NCBI RefSeq assembly: GCF_015207525.1
Contig: NZ_JADEWR010000018.1
Location: 98,735-162,734, forward strand
Length of the DNA: 64,000 nt
Source of the DNA: Nodosilinea sp. LEGE 06152
GTDB lineage: Bacteria > Cyanobacteriota > Cyanobacteriia > Phormidesmidales > Phormidesmidaceae
Reading direction: 5' to 3'
The notes below the pieces were generated by a model. It had not been told where the DNA came from and ran no database searches. It saw only the letters and a list, made by a program, of their open reading frames with translations. The position numbers were made by a program, and so were the translations under genes. Shown here in pieces: positions 34,148 to 43,900 of the stretch. Position 1 is the stretch's first letter. Each line of letters opens with the position of its first letter.

Positions 34148-35227
34148 ATGTACGACCTCGTTTCTGCCGCCCTGGGGGCTCAGCAGCTAACCCAGGCCGC
34201 CCAGCTGATTAAGCAGTGGCAGCAAAAGACCCCCCAAGACCCCTGGCTCAAGCTAGCAATGGGCCAGTATTGGGAGGCCAAGGACGAGTTAGAAAAAGCC
34301 CAAATTACTTACACTCGACTGCTGCAAAGCACCGCCAACACCAAGGTGCTGGTCAACGCGCGGGAGGGGGTGCAGCGGGTGCGCGATCGCCTGGCTCAGC
34401 ACCGGGAGCACGACCTCAATGCGGCTAAGCAACAGCCAGGGGCGATGGGGGCGGCGGTGCTGGCAATAGAGCCAGTCACAGGCGATCGCCGCGAAGCTGC
34501 GGCCCTGGCCCTGGCTCGAGTGATGCAAATTGATGCCTATACGGCCCGCACTCGGCTGCCCAGCAAGCACTGGCGATTGCTCAGGGTAGGGCCAGCGGGA
34601 GAACTGCAGTACTTTTGTGAGCGGCTACAGGCTGAGGGTGTCCCAGCCTGCTGGGCTACGGCGGAGCAGATCAAGGGGTTGACTACCTTTCGGGTGCAGG
34701 CTATTCAGGCGGTAGAGCCACAGCTAACGGTAATCTGCCAAAACGATGCGGGTCAGCAGGGCACCATTCAGCTAGCCTGGAGCGATATTACCCAGTGGGT
34801 AGTAGGTCAGCTGCCCATCTACGAATCTATAGTCGATCTTGATGTCCGGGGCAGGCTGAAGCGCAAGGAGGCCACCCAGGACTACGGCGAGGTGATCGAC
34901 TGGCACCTGCATCAGCGGGGCTGCGTGCTGCGGTTTTGCGATCGCACCTACAAATACCGCGACGCTGTTCCTTTGCCCCCGGCGGCGACGTTTCCCTCGC
35001 CGCTGATTGCCGCTACAGCTTGGAAGGCGATGAAGGCTTACTTTGAAGACTGTATTATGCTAAGCCCCGTCACCGACTTTAGCGGCTTTGGCGAAAGTGC
35101 CTTTGAGTTGATCGAGTTGCTGCCCCCGTTTAAGGCCCACGTAGATCTGGCGCGATCGCTGCCCTCCCCGTGGGATGGAGCCTTTCACCTCTACAGCAGC
35201 CTGCGGTTTTTGGCCGCTGCTTCCTAA
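34148..35227 (+). CDS. TPR-containing cyanobacterial protein of unknown function
   Basis: A 359-residue protein. The first 70 residues form two TPR-like pairs (LTQAAQLIKQWQQKTPQDPWLKLAMGQYWEAKDELEKAQITYTRLLQ pattern). Residues about 110-180 resemble a SPOR-like or tRNA-ligase-like alpha/beta unit (ALARVMQIDAYTARTRLPSKHWRLLRVGPAGELQYFCERLQAEGVPACW pattern). The C-terminal part has KYRDAVPLPP and FSGFGESAFELIELLPPFK. It has no signal peptide or membrane segment. Function unknown. Confidence 0.7.
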   Translation: MYDLVSAALGAQQLTQAAQLIKQWQQKTPQDPWLKLAMGQYWEAKDELEKAQITYTRLLQSTANTKVLVNAREGVQRVRDRLAQHREHDLNAAKQQPGAMGAAVLAIEPVTGDRREAAALALARVMQIDAYTARTRLPSKHWRLLRVGPAGELQYFCERLQAEGVPACWATAEQIKGLTTFRVQAIQAVEPQLTVICQNDAGQQGTIQLAWSDITQWVVGQLPIYESIVDLDVRGRLKRKEATQDYGEVIDWHLHQRGCVLRFCDRTYKYRDAVPLPPAATFPSPLIAATAWKAMKAYFEDCIMLSPVTDFSGFGESAFELIELLPPFKAHVDLARSLPSPWDGAFHLYSSLRFLAAAS

Positions 35228-35244
35228 GGGGAACCCAAAACAAA

Positions 35245-35268
35245 ACCAGAGCTGCTTGCAGCTCTGGT
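35245..35268 (+). terminator. Strong hairpin after the TPR protein gene
   Basis: ACCAGAGCTG (35245-35254) pairs with CAGCTCTGGT (35259-35268), loop CTTG. There is no T-run, so termination is likely but not certain. Confidence 0.6.
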
Positions 35269-35431
35269 TGACCCAAGTGATGGATGGCTAAGCCTGGATT
35301 GATAGCGCTGGCTGGCTAGTTTAGAACATGATCAGGTATCTCAGCCTGGGCTGGAACGCTAGCTGGCTCGCAACCGCCACTCTAAGTATCCGTTGTTGTT
35401 GTGGCCTAACCCAGGTGCAGTTGCTATAGGT

Positions 35432-35890
35432 TTAGCGTGCTTTCACCTGCTTAGCCATATCCATAAAGGGAGACAGGCTGGGGCCGGGGCGGCGACGGCG
35501 GGGCATAGATGTACCAACGCTGGTCAGGTAGTTAGAGGCAAAGCCAGTGGGCACAGGCTCGGCCGGGGCTGCTGCCAGAGCTGGGACTGGAGCCTTGGTT
35601 TCTTTTTTGGCAGTGGGTTTAGCCTGGGTCTTAGCAGAGGCTTTAGTCTCTGCTTTAGCAGGAGCTTTGGCCGCCGCTTTGGCAGGAGCCTTGGTCACTG
35701 CCGCAGGTTCAGCCTTAGCTGCCGGAGCGGGAGCGCTGGGGGCGATCGCAGGCTGACTGCTGTCATCGGCCTCGTCCAGTTCCATAAAAAATTCAGACTT
35801 TTTGCCCAGCCCCACTAGGCCGCCAACGGTTCTGAAGATGCCGCCAATAAGCCCAAAGATAGCCCCAAAAATAGACTTAATTAAACCCAT
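35432..35890 (-). CDS. Small protein with hydrophobic N-terminus and Ala/Lys/Pro-rich middle
   Basis: A 152-residue protein. Residues 1-28 are a Gly/Ile/Phe/Leu-rich amphipathic or membrane segment (MGLIKSIFGAIFGLIGGIF) followed by GKKSEFFMELDEAD. Residues about 55-105 are a KAPAKAAAKAPAKAET-type repeat resembling histone H1 or AlgP tails. The C-terminus has RRRRPGPSLSPFMDMAKQV. It looks like cyanobacterial proteins with a similar N-terminus, function unknown. The opposite-strand frame over it is a shadow of the repeats. Confidence 0.65.
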   Translation of the reverse strand: MGLIKSIFGAIFGLIGGIFRTVGGLVGLGKKSEFFMELDEADDSSQPAIAPSAPAPAAKAEPAAVTKAPAKAAAKAPAKAETKASAKTQAKPTAKKETKAPVPALAAAPAEPVPTGFASNYLTSVGTSMPRRRRPGPSLSPFMDMAKQVKAR

Positions 35891-36408
35891 GGGTATGTCC
35901 TTGATGAATCTGCGTTTCTGAATTAATTATCAAGTTCCGTTACGCCTCATCACAAGGTGAAGGGCTAACTAGATACAAAAGTTAATGCTGGCCCTCAGGT
36001 TTCTAAGCGGCAACGGCAGTGGCTTGGCTCCGTCTTGGCGGAGATGGCGTTGACCCAAGCCATAACTCATTTCGGCGTCAAGCGCTGTACCGCATTCTGT
36101 ACATTCTTGACTGCCTGGCTCGTTGGCGGTGTAACTGGGTTTGGGGCTGTTTAGTCCCCAGAGTAACTTACCAACTGCCCAGGCTAAAGCAGGGATAGCG
36201 GGTTCAGAGGTTTTGCAGGCGTAATACCTAGGTTTTGGGGCCTAGGTATTGGGGGCGATCGCTCGCTGGTTTGCCAAGGCCCTCGAGTTCGAAGCAGAGA
36301 ATCGCTCTATTTTTTGCCGAAGAGAGCAAATTGGTATCCGCAGCTTCTTTACTTCCCTTAAAACTTCGTTAGGATAATTAATAACGGAGTTAACTTTTAT
36401 TAATTATC
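35891..36408. other. Intergenic region with a perfect hairpin
   Basis: About 520 bases. AATACCTAGG (36223-36232) pairs perfectly with CCTAGGTATT (36241-36250) around a TTTTGGGG loop. A 36-codon frame at about 36045 has no support. AT-rich DNA with TTAATTAATA-type elements just before 36409 probably holds the doxX promoter. Confidence 0.5.
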
Positions 36409-36963
36409 ATGATTGCTCAGCAACGCATCCTATCCCTGGGCAGGCTTGTGCTTCAGCCCAACCAATCGACTAATACTGCCTTTCAGATTTCTTGGACAAT
36501 TCTGAGAGTTGTAGCCGGTATCGTTATGGTTCATAACGGTCTCGACAAGCTGGCCAATATCGAAAGCTTCGCCCAAGCCTACGTAGCCTATCTGGGGTTG
36601 CCTTTCCCCATCACTTTCAGCTACATGGCGGCCTTCACCGAGCTAATCGGCGCTCCTTTGGTGGCCCTGGGGTTGTTTACTCGCCCGGCTGCTCTGGGTC
36701 TCTTCTTCACCATGCTAGTGGCTATGTACCACCACGTTAAGGTGGCGGGTCTGAGCATTCCCTACCTGGAGTTGTCTGCCTTGTACGCAGCGACGTTTCT
36801 CTTTTTTGTGGTCAATGGCGGTGGGCGTTTTGCTGTAGATGCGTTGTTGAGCAACGTGTTGGGCGGCGTGCTAAGCCAGCAAACCGACGGCAAGCGGGTT
36901 TCACTAGAAACCGTCTTTCAACTATCTGACGAAGCTAAAACCAAGGCCAAGTCGGGCCTGTAG
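36409..36963 (+). CDS. DoxX family membrane protein
   Basis: A 184-residue integral membrane protein with about four helices. DoxX features: WTILRVVAGIVMVHNGLDKL (about 26-45), YLGLPFPITFSYMAAFTELIGAPLVALGLFTRPAALGL, a His pair in AMYHHVKVAG, and ALYAATFLFFVVNGGGRFAVDALL. The family includes subunits of quinol oxidases and stress-related membrane complexes; the exact role here is unknown. The ATG follows an AT-rich promoter-like region, and a terminator follows the stop. Confidence 0.88.
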   Translation: MIAQQRILSLGRLVLQPNQSTNTAFQISWTILRVVAGIVMVHNGLDKLANIESFAQAYVAYLGLPFPITFSYMAAFTELIGAPLVALGLFTRPAALGLFFTMLVAMYHHVKVAGLSIPYLELSALYAATFLFFVVNGGGRFAVDALLSNVLGGVLSQQTDGKRVSLETVFQLSDEAKTKAKSGL

Positions 36964-36982
36964 GTGTTGGCCTATCTACTCC

Positions 36983-37014
36983 ACAACCCTCGGCAGATCT
37001 CTGGCGGGGGTTGT
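36983..37014 (+). terminator. Terminator after doxX
   Basis: ACAACCC (36983-36989) pairs with GGGTTGT (37008-37014) followed by TTGCT. Convergent with the antiporter gene end. Confidence 0.6.
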
Positions 37015-37032
37015 TTGCTGCCTTGAACTCGG

Positions 37033-39138
37033 TTAGGTATGGGGTTCGCCAAACAGCACGAGAGAGCAGGTGGCCTCGTCAATGACCTGGTGGGTGACAT
37101 CGCTAACGGCCAGGCCGCCCGCCGTTCGCCGTCGCATCGATCGCAGCACAATCATGTCGTGGGTTTGAGCGGTTTCAAGAATGACGTCGGCGGGCTTATC
37201 GCCTACGGTAGTGAGCAGGTTCCAGCTAATTTGGGGACCGTCTGCCATCATTTTGGTTAAGGCGATTTCTATTGCTTTGAGCTGGTCGTCGGGGGTATGG
37301 CGATCGCAAATGTGCAGCAGCGTCACCGTCGCGTGGTGGGTGTCAGCAAACACTTGGGCAAAGCGAGCAGTGCGCACGGCCTGGGGCGTCATCGTCTTCA
37401 TTGGCACCAAAATGCGGCGAATTTCGGTTGGCTCGGTCAGCAATCGGGCCACCGCTACCGGGCAGTGGCTCGACCAAAATACATCGTCGACTAGGGTGCC
37501 AAACAGTTTGGCTCGAAACCCCCGGCGGCTCCAGCCCAGCAAAATCAGGCTGGCATTTTGTTCGCGAGCCGTGCGAGTAATGCCTTCTGACACATCGTCG
37601 TCGATGCGCAGCACCGAGTATGCTTGGGCATTAAACTCCTGGCTCAGGGTTTCGGCCTTGTGCAGCAGCCTGCGGCACTGATCCACGGCGCTGACCAAAC
37701 TGGGATCATCCATGTGCACGTGGGCGCGGGCCACGGTCACTGGAATCACATAGCCACCCTCGTGACTAGCCAACAGGGCGGCCATTTCAATTAGGTAGCG
37801 CTGAGTCACCGGATTATAGATGGGCACCACTACCGTAAATGGTCCGGTAATCGTTGCATCGTGGCGGCTTTCGGGGGCAGCTCCGTAGTCAAACCACAGC
37901 GAATCATCAGACGCAGTGCGGGGGAGCTTAGACGTTACCAACCGCCCTGCATAGCGAGCCGTCAGCAGCGGACCTGTCACCGATGTGACCAGCATCATCA
38001 CAATGACGGCGTTAAACTCCAGACTTGAGATGATGCCCTGCTGTAGCCCGACTAAGGCGGCGGCCAGGGTGGCGGCTACCTGGGGCATGGACAGCGACCA
38101 CATGGTCAAAATCTGGATCCAGCTGTAGCGATAGAAGGGCTTGGTGGCCAGGGCCGCCAAAAACTTGCTGAGAATAAGGGTGCCTGTCAGCGCCAGCGTA
38201 AAGGCCAAGTTAGTGGTCACCGACTCCCTAAACACCTGCAGGTCGAGCAGCAGCCCCATGCACACAAAGAAAAAGGGAATAAACAGCACCCCACCGACAA
38301 ACTCTACTTTCTCTTTGACTGGGCCGTTGCCGACCACGTCGTTGACCGCCAAGCCCGCTAGAAACGCCCCCACGATTTTGTCGACGTTGATCAGCTGCGA
38401 CCCTACCGCCGCCAAAAATACCGCTGCCAGCACAAACAAAAACTGGTTGCCCTCGCGATCGCCGTTCCGCTTAAAGTACAGTTTGCCAGCCCAGTCGATG
38501 CCGACCAGGACTGCTGTGGCAAAAATTCCTAGCATGATCAGCTGTACCACCACCGTCTGGGCCGAAAATTCTCCCGCCTGAGCGGCAACGCACATGGCCA
38601 GCACCAGCAGTGCCCCAATATCGGTAAAAATCGTTGCGCCTACGGTAGCCGTTACTGAGGGTTCTTTGGTCACCCCTAGTCGCATCACAATGGGGTAGGC
38701 CAGCAGGGTGTGAGAGGCCAGCAACGACCCGATTAGCACAGCTGCAATCCAGTCGAAGCCAAAGGCCCGGCTGAGCAACATGCCCGCTGTGAGCGGCACC
38801 GCAAAGGTCGTAAAGCCAAACCCCAGCGATCGATTGCGGGTGCGCTTAAAGTCTTTGAGGTCAATTTCTAGACCGGCAACAAACATCAGGTAAATTTTGC
38901 CTACGTCTGACAGCAGGGTTTCCACATCCCCGGATGGGTCGAGCAACCCCAGGACGCTAGGCCCCAAAATGACCCCCGCCGCCAGCAGCCCCACCAGCCC
39001 CGGCAGCCGTAGCCTCTCAAAAATGGGCGGAATAATTAGCGTGACCAGCAGCAGCACCGTAAATGCCGTGATTGGGCTACTGGGCAAAAAGCTCAATAGG
39101 CCGTGGGCAGCGCTATCTGCGGTTGTCAAGGCAGCCAT
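37033..39138 (-). CDS. Cation/proton antiporter (CPA2) with C-terminal UspA domains
   Basis: A 701-residue protein. The N-terminal 410 or so residues form about 12 membrane helices of the Na+/H+ exchanger fold: IPPIFERLRLPGLVGLLAAGVILGPSVLGLL, VGKIYLMFVAGLEIDLKDFKR, IGSLLASHTLLAYPIVMRLGV and VGATIFTDIGALLVLAMC, where the Asp is the expected ion-binding residue. The C-terminal part (about 435-700) holds two universal-stress-protein modules (TGPFTVVVPIYNP, ASLILLGWSRRG, IRRILVPMKTMTP). It resembles cyanobacterial NhaS-type exchangers with Usp tails. Ion preference cannot be told. Confidence 0.9.
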   Translation of the reverse strand: MAALTTADSAAHGLLSFLPSSPITAFTVLLLVTLIIPPIFERLRLPGLVGLLAAGVILGPSVLGLLDPSGDVETLLSDVGKIYLMFVAGLEIDLKDFKRTRNRSLGFGFTTFAVPLTAGMLLSRAFGFDWIAAVLIGSLLASHTLLAYPIVMRLGVTKEPSVTATVGATIFTDIGALLVLAMCVAAQAGEFSAQTVVVQLIMLGIFATAVLVGIDWAGKLYFKRNGDREGNQFLFVLAAVFLAAVGSQLINVDKIVGAFLAGLAVNDVVGNGPVKEKVEFVGGVLFIPFFFVCMGLLLDLQVFRESVTTNLAFTLALTGTLILSKFLAALATKPFYRYSWIQILTMWSLSMPQVAATLAAALVGLQQGIISSLEFNAVIVMMLVTSVTGPLLTARYAGRLVTSKLPRTASDDSLWFDYGAAPESRHDATITGPFTVVVPIYNPVTQRYLIEMAALLASHEGGYVIPVTVARAHVHMDDPSLVSAVDQCRRLLHKAETLSQEFNAQAYSVLRIDDDVSEGITRTAREQNASLILLGWSRRGFRAKLFGTLVDDVFWSSHCPVAVARLLTEPTEIRRILVPMKTMTPQAVRTARFAQVFADTHHATVTLLHICDRHTPDDQLKAIEIALTKMMADGPQISWNLLTTVGDKPADVILETAQTHDMIVLRSMRRRTAGGLAVSDVTHQVIDEATCSLVLFGEPHT

Positions 39139-39519
39139 AGGTTGCTCCTAAAGTAAATAAGGGCGCTAAGAGTATTCCATCTCAAAAAACATCCTTCAAA
39201 CGGTCAAGGGCGCGAGTGTGGCCCGTTAGGCGATCGCGGTGAAACCCAAGTCAATGTGGCGCTGAAACACCCTAAAACAGGCTAGCCGCACCAACGCAGC
39301 CATTGCCTCCAGGTGAGAATATTTTGACATAGACGCCTGGGGCCGCTGTGAACGAGCCGCCTAGGAGTCTGCGATCGGTCGATTCCCTACCTGACGTTAC
39401 CGAACCAGCGCCATGGGTGCGGGCGGTGGGGCCGCATTAGCCATTGCAAAAAAGCTTGCTCTGTATGGTCTTGAGCTACCAGACAGAGCTAAATAGGTGG
39501 AGAGGCTGATTGGCTAAGC
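39139..39519. other. Intergenic region
   Basis: About 380 bases between two leftward genes. I see no gene; short frames such as the one at about 39411 lack support. HIP1-like GCGATCGCGG is at about 39231. Confidence 0.4.
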
Positions 39520-40815
39520 TCAAATACCCAGGCGTTGGTAGACCTGGTCGAGATTGCGCAGATGGCGTTCGGGGCTGAAGCAGTGGGCGATTTCTGCCGC
39601 CGATAGGTGGGCGGTCACGCGCTCATCCGCCTCAATTAGTTCTCTAAAGTTGCCGTCATCGGTATTCCAGGCCTGATGGGCACATCCCTGAACGATCGCA
39701 TAGGCGTCTTCTCGGGCCAGACCTTTATCAACCAGGGCCAGCAGCACCCCTTGGCTAAACACCACGCCGCCGTAGACATTCATGTTGCGGGCCATGTTCT
39801 CGGGGTAGACCAGCAGGTTTTTGATGAGTTCAGTGGTCTCAACCAGCATGAAGTGGGCGAGAATGCAGCTGTCAGGAAAGGCCACCCGCTCTACCGAACT
39901 GTGGGAGATATCGCGCTCGTGCCACAGGGCTACGTTCTCCAGTGCCGCCATGGCGTTGCCGCGCAAGAGCCGCGCCATGCCGGTCAGGCGTTCTGAGCGG
40001 ATGGGGTTGCGCTTGTGGGGCATAGCCGACGAGCCTTTCTGTTTTTTCGAGAAAAATTCTTCTACCTCCAGCACATCGGTGCGCTGGAGGTTACGAATTT
40101 CTACCGCAAACCGCTCGATGCTGGCCCCCAGCAGGGCCAGAGCATTCATAAAGTCGGCGTGGATGTCGCGGGAGATCACCTGGGTGGAGGCGGTATCGGG
40201 GCGCAAGCCCAGGTTCTGGCAGGCCAGCGCCTCAATGTTGGGGTCAATGTTGGCGTAGGTGCCCACCGCGCCAGAGATTTTGCCGACGGCGATCGCGTCC
40301 TGCAGGTGCGTCAGCCGCTCCCGATGGCGCAGCATTTCGGCCAGCCAGCCAGCTAGCTTAAAGCCAAAGGTAATTGGCTCGGCGTGAATACCGTGCGATC
40401 GCCCAATCATGACCGTGTCGCGGTGTTCCTGGGCTTTGTAGCGAATCGCCTGAATCAGGTTTTCGACGTGGATCATAATCACCTGCAGACTGTCTATCAG
40501 CTGCAGCGACAGCGCCGTATCCAGCATATCGGAGCTGGTCATGCCCAGGTGAATGTAGCGCCCTGCATCGCCCACGTACTCATTGACGTTGGTAAGAAAG
40601 GCGATAACGTCGTGGCGCACCTCGGCTTCAATTTCAAGAATGCGCTTGGGGTCAAACTTAGCCTTAGCCTTGATTTCCTCTACCGCCTCTTTTGGAATGT
40701 AGCCCAATTCGGCCTGGGCTTCGCATACGGCGATTTCGACCCGGAGCCAGGTTTGAAATTTGTAGTCGTCGGTCCAGAGGTTGCCCATTTCGGGCAGGGT
40801 ATAGCGTTCAATCAA
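39520..40815 (-). CDS. purB: Adenylosuccinate lyase
   Basis: A 431-residue fumarase/aspartase superfamily enzyme acting twice in purine synthesis (SAICAR to AICAR, and adenylosuccinate to AMP). The TTG at 40815 is chosen because it gives the family N-terminus IERYTLPEMGNLWTDDYK; an upstream ATG (40866) and the frame from 40881 add residues not seen in homologues. Motifs: HLGMTSSDMLDTA, IGRSHGIHAEP, and the signature GSSAMPHKRNP with the catalytic serine loop. Length then equals typical bacterial PurB. Confidence 0.93.
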   Translation of the reverse strand: MIERYTLPEMGNLWTDDYKFQTWLRVEIAVCEAQAELGYIPKEAVEEIKAKAKFDPKRILEIEAEVRHDVIAFLTNVNEYVGDAGRYIHLGMTSSDMLDTALSLQLIDSLQVIMIHVENLIQAIRYKAQEHRDTVMIGRSHGIHAEPITFGFKLAGWLAEMLRHRERLTHLQDAIAVGKISGAVGTYANIDPNIEALACQNLGLRPDTASTQVISRDIHADFMNALALLGASIERFAVEIRNLQRTDVLEVEEFFSKKQKGSSAMPHKRNPIRSERLTGMARLLRGNAMAALENVALWHERDISHSSVERVAFPDSCILAHFMLVETTELIKNLLVYPENMARNMNVYGGVVFSQGVLLALVDKGLAREDAYAIVQGCAHQAWNTDDGNFRELIEADERVTAHLSAAEIAHCFSPERHLRNLDQVYQRLGI

Positions 40816-40967
40816 GGCTTTGGTCTGAATACAACCGTCCCATTCTACCCGGCTGCCCTCAGCCATGGAAAACTGAAGCACTATACTTTATGCCTGCCCT
40901 TGCTTCCCCATCCTAAAGGGCAATACGTTTGGTTTGAGCAATGCCAGCGAAAGCGGCGAAACTACCG

Positions 40968-43900
40968 TCATTGCGCAGCATTTTGCTGGGCGTAGTTGAG
41001 GTTGGGTTGGTAGTCTACGGCTTTTTGCTGAGCTGTAGCGTAATTGGGGTCCGAATCCGGCACCCGCTGCATAAGACTGATGGCCAGCGCCCAGGCATCG
41101 GCTACCTCCTGCCACTGGGCAGGCGTGCTAGCTGTTTGAGCCTGGTTAGCCGCCGTCTGGGCCGCATTAACCGCCTGCCTAAACACATCTTCCTCGGCTA
41201 CCGCCGCCGGGTCCGTGGGCAAGGAGTCAGGATTAGGAGCTGGCTGCGTAACCGCCGGGTCACCCTCAGGGCCGCGCAGCCGACCCAGAAGCATGAAACC
41301 CGCTAGAGCCGCCAGCACTAAGGCCCCCACCAGGCCAATCAGCCGCAGCGGGAGGCCAGAGCTGCCAGAGCGGCGCACGCTGCCGTCATCGTTGAACTGA
41401 TCAGGGGTAAGCGCAACGTGAGTAGAAGGGTCTGAGCCAAATTCTTGAATAAAGTCGTCGGTGGCGTCAGGCTCGTCATCTATGAGGGCGGCACCGTTGC
41501 GGTCTTGAATGAAGCCGTTGCTATCCTCGTGGCTGTCGCTAAATACGTCAGCGCCAAAGCCTTCCTCCCCAAAACCCTCGTTTCCGAGGCCCTCATTTCC
41601 AAAGCCTTCCTCCTCAAACGCTGGGGCTTCAAAGTCTGGTTCATCGCTGAACGCTCCAACGCTGAAGCCTGGTGTTTCAAACCCAGAGCCACCAAAATCA
41701 TTGCCTTCAAATTCGACCGATTCAAATGCTAAATCGTCGGCAGCGTCACCGCCAAAACCCATGCCCACGGCGTCTGGTTCAGCTTCGGCCGCGTAAGCCT
41801 CGGGTTGGTCTACGAAGAAAGTATCATCGTAGGCGTCAAGCTCACTGGGGCTGTCGTCCAGGGCTGGATCGGGTACAAAGTTGCCCGCAGCCGTTTGATC
41901 AAGCTCCATGGTCGAAAAGGGCAAATCGGCGTCGGCTTCTAGGGCAAACTCCGGCTCAAAGCCAGGGGTAGCGTCTGGGGCAAAGGCATCCAGGTTCCCT
42001 GCCTCCGCCTCAAATCCAGGGGCGGTGAAAGCGTAGGGATCGTCCTCTGCGGGTAAAAACGCCCCGGTTGCAAAGGGGTTAGGATCGGCATCAACGGCTT
42101 CAGCCGACGAGTCAAACACCAGACCAGGGTCAAACTCAGTACCAAGGTCATTAGCATTGCCGGAGGTGTCTAGCGCTAGATCAGGATCAAAGTCGCCTGT
42201 GGACTCTTGCCAGGGTTGAGCAGAGGTGTCTGTGCCTGGCTCGACAGCCGGGTCAGCCCAGTCGGCATCGAAATCCGTGCCCAAATCGGCGTCGAAATCT
42301 GTGCCTAAATCGGCGCTCAACTCTGGAGCAGCGGCACCCCAATCGGTGGCTAGGGCATCTTCGCTCAGCAGATCAGAGGGAAGATTACCTCCTGCCGCTA
42401 GATCAAAGTCATCAAAGTTGTTGGTAGTGGAAGGATCTAGGGCTTCGGCAGAGCTGTCTGCGGCCAGATCAACGTCGGTCAGGGTTAGATCGGCTGGGTC
42501 ACTCAAATCGGTATCAGCCTCACTCAGGGAGAGTTCGGGTGAGGCGGTAGACCAGTCGTCGCTTAAGTCTAGACCACCTGCTAAATCGAGGTCGTCAGCG
42601 GCCCCTAAATCTTCGAAGGCGCTCGGTTCGGCAATGATGAGGTCGGGGGGCAGGTCGTCTGGATTGTCAGCTGTCTCTGAGAGCGGGGCATCGGCCTCAA
42701 ACCCTAGATCCGCAAAGGCGATCGCATCCGCATCTCCAGCATCAGCCTCAAGTCCTAGATCCGCAAAGGCGATCGCATCTGCATCCCCAGTATCGGTTCC
42801 CAAATCCTCAGGCACGGCCCCTAGATCTCCCCACTCGTCGAGGCTTTCTTCAGAGCTATTGAGGTTGGAAGTCAGGTCGGTATCAAAGGCGGCCAGGTCG
42901 TCCACAGCGTACAGGTCTGCTGCGGTTGGCTCAGGGACGATCGCACTGATGTCGGTATCGCCCCACAGATCATCGAGGTCAGCCTCGATCTCAGGTGCGG
43001 TTAGCGGGGCTGGAGGAGAATTGAGGTCGAAGGCTGAGCCATCGGCTTCGAGGTCATCAACCTCTGCGATCGCCCCAAACTCCTCCGTCCCGAAAGTTTC
43101 TGTGCCTAAATCTTCCGTCCCTAAATCTTCTACTCCGAGATCTTCTATCCCAAAACTTTCTGTCCCAAGCGCTTCGGTTCCAAAGCTTTCCCCAAAGTCA
43201 GCATCGGTAGCCGCTAGGCCCAGGTCTCCTGCGGGGTCAAACTCCGTACCAAAGTCTAGATCTAAATCGTCGCTGGCTCCTAGACTGGCCTCGCTCTCCG
43301 TGCCAAAGTCTAGATCTAAATCGTCGCTGGATTCTAGACTGACCTCGCTACCAGCCGCTTCGGGGGCAAACTCTAAATCAAAGTCAGCTGTGTCTAGCAC
43401 CAAGTCATCGGTGGTGCTGGCATCGGGTGGGGTTTCAGTCAAATCTAAATCGAAAGCTCCTAGGCCAGACCCACTGCCCGCCGCTTCGGGGGTAAATTCT
43501 AGATCAAAGTCAGCAGTGTCTAGCTCTAGATCGTCGGTGACACTGGTGTCGGCTGGGGTTTCAGTCAAATCTAAATCGAAGTCTAGCTCTGCGTCTAACT
43601 CTGCGGTGGAGAGATCGGTTGCAGGTGCTTCGGTTGTGCCAAAGTCGAGGTCTAACGCCTCTGCCGGGCTAGCGGCAGCAGGTTCTTCGGTCCACCCCAA
43701 GTCAAGATCAGCGCTGGCATCCGTGGCGCTATCGTCGAGGTCCAAGTCAAAATCAAGATCGCTGGCTGAGGTGGCTGGCTCAGCGTTAAAGTCCATATCA
43801 AAGGCCAAATCGGCGGGTGCATCGCCAGCGGCTGGCCCATCCGTGAGGCCCAGGTCAAAAGCCATGTCGGCATCGGTAGGTGGCTGGGTCCCAGCCTCAG

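Noticed and set aside
35393..35818. 141-codon plus-strand frame
   Set aside because: Shadow of the Ala/Lys/Pro repeat gene on the other strand.
42660..42800. Possible CRISPR-like or tandem DNA repeat
   Set aside because: The repeats are coding (DAIAFADLG units) in frame, without spacers.
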